A DNA stretch of 64,000 nucleotides, taken from contig CAZYVI010000001.1 in NCBI GenBank assembly GCA_964651245.1, forward strand, positions 62,001 through 126,000, written 5' to 3'. The notes beneath the pieces are model-generated. The model saw only the letters and a program-made list of their open reading frames with translations. It was not told the origin of the DNA and searched no databases. Source of the stretch: Avedoeria sp964651245. GTDB taxonomy: Bacteria > Chloroflexota > Anaerolineae > Epilineales > Epilineaceae. The position numbers were made by a program, and so were the translations under genes. This document shows positions 61,088 through 64,000 of this stretch, piece by piece (the first letter of the stretch is position 1; each line of letters opens with the position of its first letter).

Positions 61088-62686
61088 ATGCCCGTCCTCC
61101 ACTCGCACGCCCAGCCGTCGTCGCCCGAGTTCCGGGCCAACGACGCGCACAACCGCGCCCTGGCCGCCCAGCTGCACGAGCGCCAGGCGCGCATCGCCAC
61201 CGCGCGCAGCCCCAAGGCGCTGGCGCTTCTGCGCGAGCGCGGCAAGCTGCCGGTGCGCGAGCGGATCGAGGCCGTGCTCGACCCCGACACGCCGTTCCTC
61301 GAGCTTTCGCCGCTGGCCGCGTTCGGCGTTTACGACGACGAGTCGCCCGGCGCCGGCATCGTCACCGGCATCGGCCGCATCCACGGGCGCGAGTGCCTGA
61401 TCGTCGCCAACGACCCGACCGTGAAGGGCGGCACGTACTACCCGCTGACGGTCAAGAAGCACGTCCGCGCCCAGGACATCGCCCGCGAGAACCGACTGCC
61501 GTGCGTCTACCTCGTCGACTCCGGCGGCGCCTTCCTGCCGCGCCAGGACGAGGTCTTTCCCGATCGCGACCACTTCGGGCGCATCTTCTTCAACCAGGCC
61601 CGGATGAGCGCGCTGGGCATCCCGCAAATCGCCGCCGTCCTCGGCAGCTGCACCGCCGGCGGCGCCTACGTGCCGGCGATGAGCGACGAGGCGATCATCG
61701 TCCGCGGCAACGGCACGATCTTCCTGGGCGGCCCGCCGCTCGTGAAGGCCGCCACCGGCGAGGTCGTCAGCGCCGAGGACCTCGGCGGCGCCGACGTCCA
61801 CACCCGGTTGTCGGGCGTCGCCGACCACTTCGCCGAGGACGAGCCGCACGCGCTCGAGCTCGTGCGGCAGGTCGTGGGCCAGCTGAACCGCCGCCCGGCC
61901 CCCTACCCCGTGGCGCGCCAGACGCCCGAGCCGCCGCTGTACGACCCGGCCGAGCTCTACGGCATCGTCCCGGCCGACGCCCGCGTCACCTACGACGTGC
62001 GCGAGGTCATCGCCCGCATCGTCGACGGGTCGCGTCTCGACGAGTTCAAGGCCCGCTACGGACCGACCGTGGTCTGCGGCTTCGCCCACATCTGGGGCAT
62101 CCCGGTCGGCATCGTCGCCAACAACGGGCTGCTGTTCAGCGAGTCGGCGACCAAGGTGGCCCACTTCGTGCAGCTGTGCGGCCAGCGCGGCACGCCGCTG
62201 CTCTTCCTGCAGAACATCGCCGGCTTCATGGTCGGCCGGGCGTACGAGACCGGCGGCATCGCCCGCGACGGCGCCAAGATGGTCACCGCGGTGAGCACCG
62301 TGCCCGTCCCGCGGCTGACGCTGTTCATCGGCGTCTCGCACGGCGCCGGCAACTACGCCATGGTCGGCCGCGGCTACGACCCGCGCTTCCTGTTCACCTG
62401 GCCCAACAGCCGCATCAGCGTCATGGGCGGCGAGCAGGCGGCCACGGTGCTCTGGACGGTGAACCAGGACGGCCGCGAGCCGCTGCCGGCCGAGCGCGAG
62501 GCGGCGTTCAAGCAGCCGATCCTCGACCAGTACGACCACGAGGGCAGCCCCTACTACGCCACGGCCCGGCTGTGGGACGACGGCATCATCGACCCCGCCG
62601 ACAGCCACGCCGTCCTGGGCCTGGCGCTCTCGGCCACGCTGAACGCGCCGCCGCCCGAGGGCGGCTACGGCGTGTTCCGGATGTAG
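61088..62686 (+). CDS. liuB: Methylcrotonyl-CoA carboxylase, carboxyltransferase (beta) subunit
   Basis: The protein has 532 residues. It transfers CO2 from carboxybiotin to 3-methylcrotonyl-CoA in leucine breakdown. It matches MCC beta rather than propionyl-CoA or acetyl-CoA types: NDPTVKGGTYYPLTVKKHVRAQDIA, LVDSGGAFLPRQDEVFPDRDHFGR, GSCTAGGAYVPAMSDEAIIV, GTIFLGGPPLVKAATGEVVSAEDLGGADVH. The C-terminal half carries LQNIAGFMVGRAYETGGIARDGAKMVTAV and GRGYDPRFLFTWPNSRISVMGGEQAA. No ribosome-binding site is seen, in line with a leaderless start. The next two genes are the partner enzymes. Confidence 0.96.
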   Translation: MPVLHSHAQPSSPEFRANDAHNRALAAQLHERQARIATARSPKALALLRERGKLPVRERIEAVLDPDTPFLELSPLAAFGVYDDESPGAGIVTGIGRIHGRECLIVANDPTVKGGTYYPLTVKKHVRAQDIARENRLPCVYLVDSGGAFLPRQDEVFPDRDHFGRIFFNQARMSALGIPQIAAVLGSCTAGGAYVPAMSDEAIIVRGNGTIFLGGPPLVKAATGEVVSAEDLGGADVHTRLSGVADHFAEDEPHALELVRQVVGQLNRRPAPYPVARQTPEPPLYDPAELYGIVPADARVTYDVREVIARIVDGSRLDEFKARYGPTVVCGFAHIWGIPVGIVANNGLLFSESATKVAHFVQLCGQRGTPLLFLQNIAGFMVGRAYETGGIARDGAKMVTAVSTVPVPRLTLFIGVSHGAGNYAMVGRGYDPRFLFTWPNSRISVMGGEQAATVLWTVNQDGREPLPAEREAAFKQPILDQYDHEGSPYYATARLWDDGIIDPADSHAVLGLALSATLNAPPPEGGYGVFRM

Positions 62687-62701
62687 CGCCGAGCGCCGTC
62701 G

Positions 62702-63568
62702 ATGCCCGACCGCGCCACCGGCCCCCACGCCGACGCCCCCGCCCGCCCCGGCGACGGGGCCGCCCCGCCGGCCCACGTGGCCGTCGCCCGCGCCGGCGAC
62801 GTGGCTACGGTGACGATCGACCGGCCCGACGTCCACAACGCGCTCTCGGACCAGACGATCGACGAGCTGACGGCGGCGTTCGAGCGGCTCGGCGGCGACG
62901 ACGGCGTCCGCTTCGTCGTCCTCGCCGCGGCAGGCAAGCACTTCTCGGCCGGCGCCGACCTGGCCTACATGCGCGCCATCGCCCACCAAGGCCACGCCGC
63001 CAACGTCGCCGGCGCCTACGCCCTGGCCGACATGCTCGCCGCGATCCGCGACTGCCCCAAGCCGGTCGTCGCTCGCGTCCAGGGCGCGTGCATGGGCGGC
63101 GGCGTCGGCCTGATCGCCGCCTGTGACATCGCCGTCGCCGCCGACGACGCCCGCTTCGCGCTGTCCGAGGCGCGGCTGGGCATCGTGCCGGCCGTGATCT
63201 CGCCGTTCGTGCTGCCGCGCATCGGCGTCGCCGCAGCGCGCGAGCTGTTCCTGACCGCCGAGGTGTTCGATGCGCCCCACGCCGCGCGCATCGGCCTGGT
63301 GAGCCGCGTCACGGCGCGCGACGGCCTCGACGCCGGCGTGGCCGAGCGGCTGGCGGCGCTGCGGGCGGCAGGCCCCGAGGCGCAGGCCTGCGCCAAGCGC
63401 CTCATCCGCCGCGTCTGGGACGATCCCGCCGGCGCGCGCGACTTCACGGCGCAGACGATCGCCGAGCGCCGCGCGTCGGCCGAGGGGCAGGAGGGAATGG
63501 CGGCCTTCCTCGAGCGGCGGCCGCCGCGGTGGCTCGCGGCGCCGGACGCCGCGGACGAGGGCCGCTGA
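62702..63568 (+). CDS. liuC: Enoyl-CoA hydratase family, probable methylglutaconyl-CoA hydratase
   Basis: The protein has 288 residues. A non-conserved Ala/Pro lead (about 1-25) precedes the crotonase fold: VATVTIDRPDVHNALSDQTIDELTAAFERL, AAAGKHFSAGADLAYM (oxyanion hole), RVQGACMGGGVGLIAACDIAVAADDARFALSEARLGIVPAVISPFV, and a C-terminal helix region. Position between the MCC subunits suggests hydration of 3-methylglutaconyl-CoA, the next step of leucine degradation; substrate is otherwise not readable. The stop shares an A with the next start (TGATG). Confidence 0.9.
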   Translation: MPDRATGPHADAPARPGDGAAPPAHVAVARAGDVATVTIDRPDVHNALSDQTIDELTAAFERLGGDDGVRFVVLAAAGKHFSAGADLAYMRAIAHQGHAANVAGAYALADMLAAIRDCPKPVVARVQGACMGGGVGLIAACDIAVAADDARFALSEARLGIVPAVISPFVLPRIGVAAARELFLTAEVFDAPHAARIGLVSRVTARDGLDAGVAERLAALRAAGPEAQACAKRLIRRVWDDPAGARDFTAQTIAERRASAEGQEGMAAFLERRPPRWLAAPDAADEGR

Positions 63569-64000
63569 TGCCGACCGTCCTCGTCGCCAACCGCGGCGAG
63601 ATCGCCCGCCGCATCGTCTGCGCCGCGCACGACCTGGGCTGGCGGGCCGCCTGCGTCGCCTCCGACGCCGATCGCGACGCCGTCTGGCACCAGGCGGCGG
63701 ACACCGTCGTCGCGCTGCCCGGCGCGACCGCCACCGAGACGTACCTGCGCGCCGACCGGATCCTGGACGCCGCGCGCCGCGTCGGGGCCGACGTGATCCA
63801 CCCCGGCTACGGCTTCCTGTCGGAGCGCCCCGGCTTCGCCGACGCCTGCGCCGCAGCGGGCATCGCCTTCGCCGGCCCGACCGCCGACGCGATGCGCCAG
63901 CTCGGCGGCAAGGTGCCGGCGGTCGAGCTGGCCCGCCGGGCCGGCGTGCCGACGGTGCCGGGCGTGAGCGGCGTCGGACTGGGGGACGACGACCTGGCCG
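63568..64000 (+). CDS. liuD: Methylcrotonyl-CoA carboxylase biotin carboxylase subunit (cut at right edge)
   Basis: 144 codons are in the window, open to the edge. The start is the biotin carboxylase N-terminus: VLVANRGEIARRIVCAAHDLG, ADTVVALPGATATETYL, DVIHPGYGFLSERPGFADACAAAGIAFAGPTADAMRQLGGKVPAVELARRAGVPTVPG. The ATP-grasp core, BCCP and biotin site would lie beyond the edge. Directly coupled to the enoyl-CoA hydratase gene, so it is the alpha partner of the MCC beta subunit. Confidence 0.94.
   Translation, partial: MPTVLVANRGEIARRIVCAAHDLGWRAACVASDADRDAVWHQAADTVVALPGATATETYLRADRILDAARRVGADVIHPGYGFLSERPGFADACAAAGIAFAGPTADAMRQLGGKVPAVELARRAGVPTVPGVSGVGLGDDDLA

Noticed and set aside
57154..63126. 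1990-codon open frame on the plus strand running through the lipase and carboxylase genes
   Set aside because: Arg/Pro-rich, repeat-free nonsense that crosses a promoter and two real genes; a frame shadow.

Overview
The window is very GC-rich bacterial chromosome with dense coding. The best guess for the host is a Chloroflexota bacterium of the Anaerolineae/Ardenticatenia type. This rests on four things: secreted proteins with long Thr-Pro-Thr linkers, cdsA followed by a 7TM sensor-like gene, the mre-min gene layout, and SARP/BTAD-STAND regulators. It is an inference, since no rRNA lies in the window. No phage, IS element or CRISPR array was seen.

Layout. 1-17,000 is an accessory surface region: a truncated DUF11 giant on the minus strand, then on the plus strand two tandem paralogous secreted proteins, a seven-bladed FG-GAP protein with a Thr/Pro tail, a repetitive exported protein, an ECF sigma factor, a giant one-TM protein placed like an anti-sigma factor (propeller-like ectodomain and vWA-like end), and a small TM protein. 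17,023-27,351 holds a tRNA-Asp with its own promoter and terminator and, on the minus strand, a cell-shape/division operon in transcription order mreB-mreC-mreD-PBP2-minC-minD-minE-rodA-gltX-ltaE. 27,358-34,538 holds rplY and a GT2 glycosyltransferase (minus), then rhomboid, recJ, class II photolyase and a YihY-type membrane protein (plus). 34,345-39,188 encodes two translationally coupled BTAD regulators, one full length and one with a degenerate ATPase. 39,617-44,977 (minus) has a large SdrD-like surface protein, a striking Tyr/Asn/Gln/Cys-rich exported protein and a degenerate acyl-CoA-ligase-like protein.

45,012-51,781 (plus) is the conserved rpsB-tsf-pyrH-frr-uppS-cdsA operon, ending in a 7TM/GAF/HTH protein and a terminator. 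Then come a PA14/LysM envelope protein, a neutral zinc peptidase, a voltage-gated K+ channel (minus), an SPFH protein with a small Arc-like RHH protein separated by a perfect hairpin, a large LCAT-like exported lipase, and the start of a leucine-degradation operon (methylcrotonyl-CoA carboxylase beta, enoyl-CoA hydratase, biotin carboxylase, cut at the right edge).

How the parts work together. The central blocks link peptidoglycan elongation (Mre/PBP2/RodA), septum placement (Min) and lipid-carrier/phospholipid precursor supply (UppS/CdsA). The flanks are envelope and surface proteins with their own regulators. Several genes have a -10 box only 7-8 nt before the ATG, so leaderless transcription looks common.
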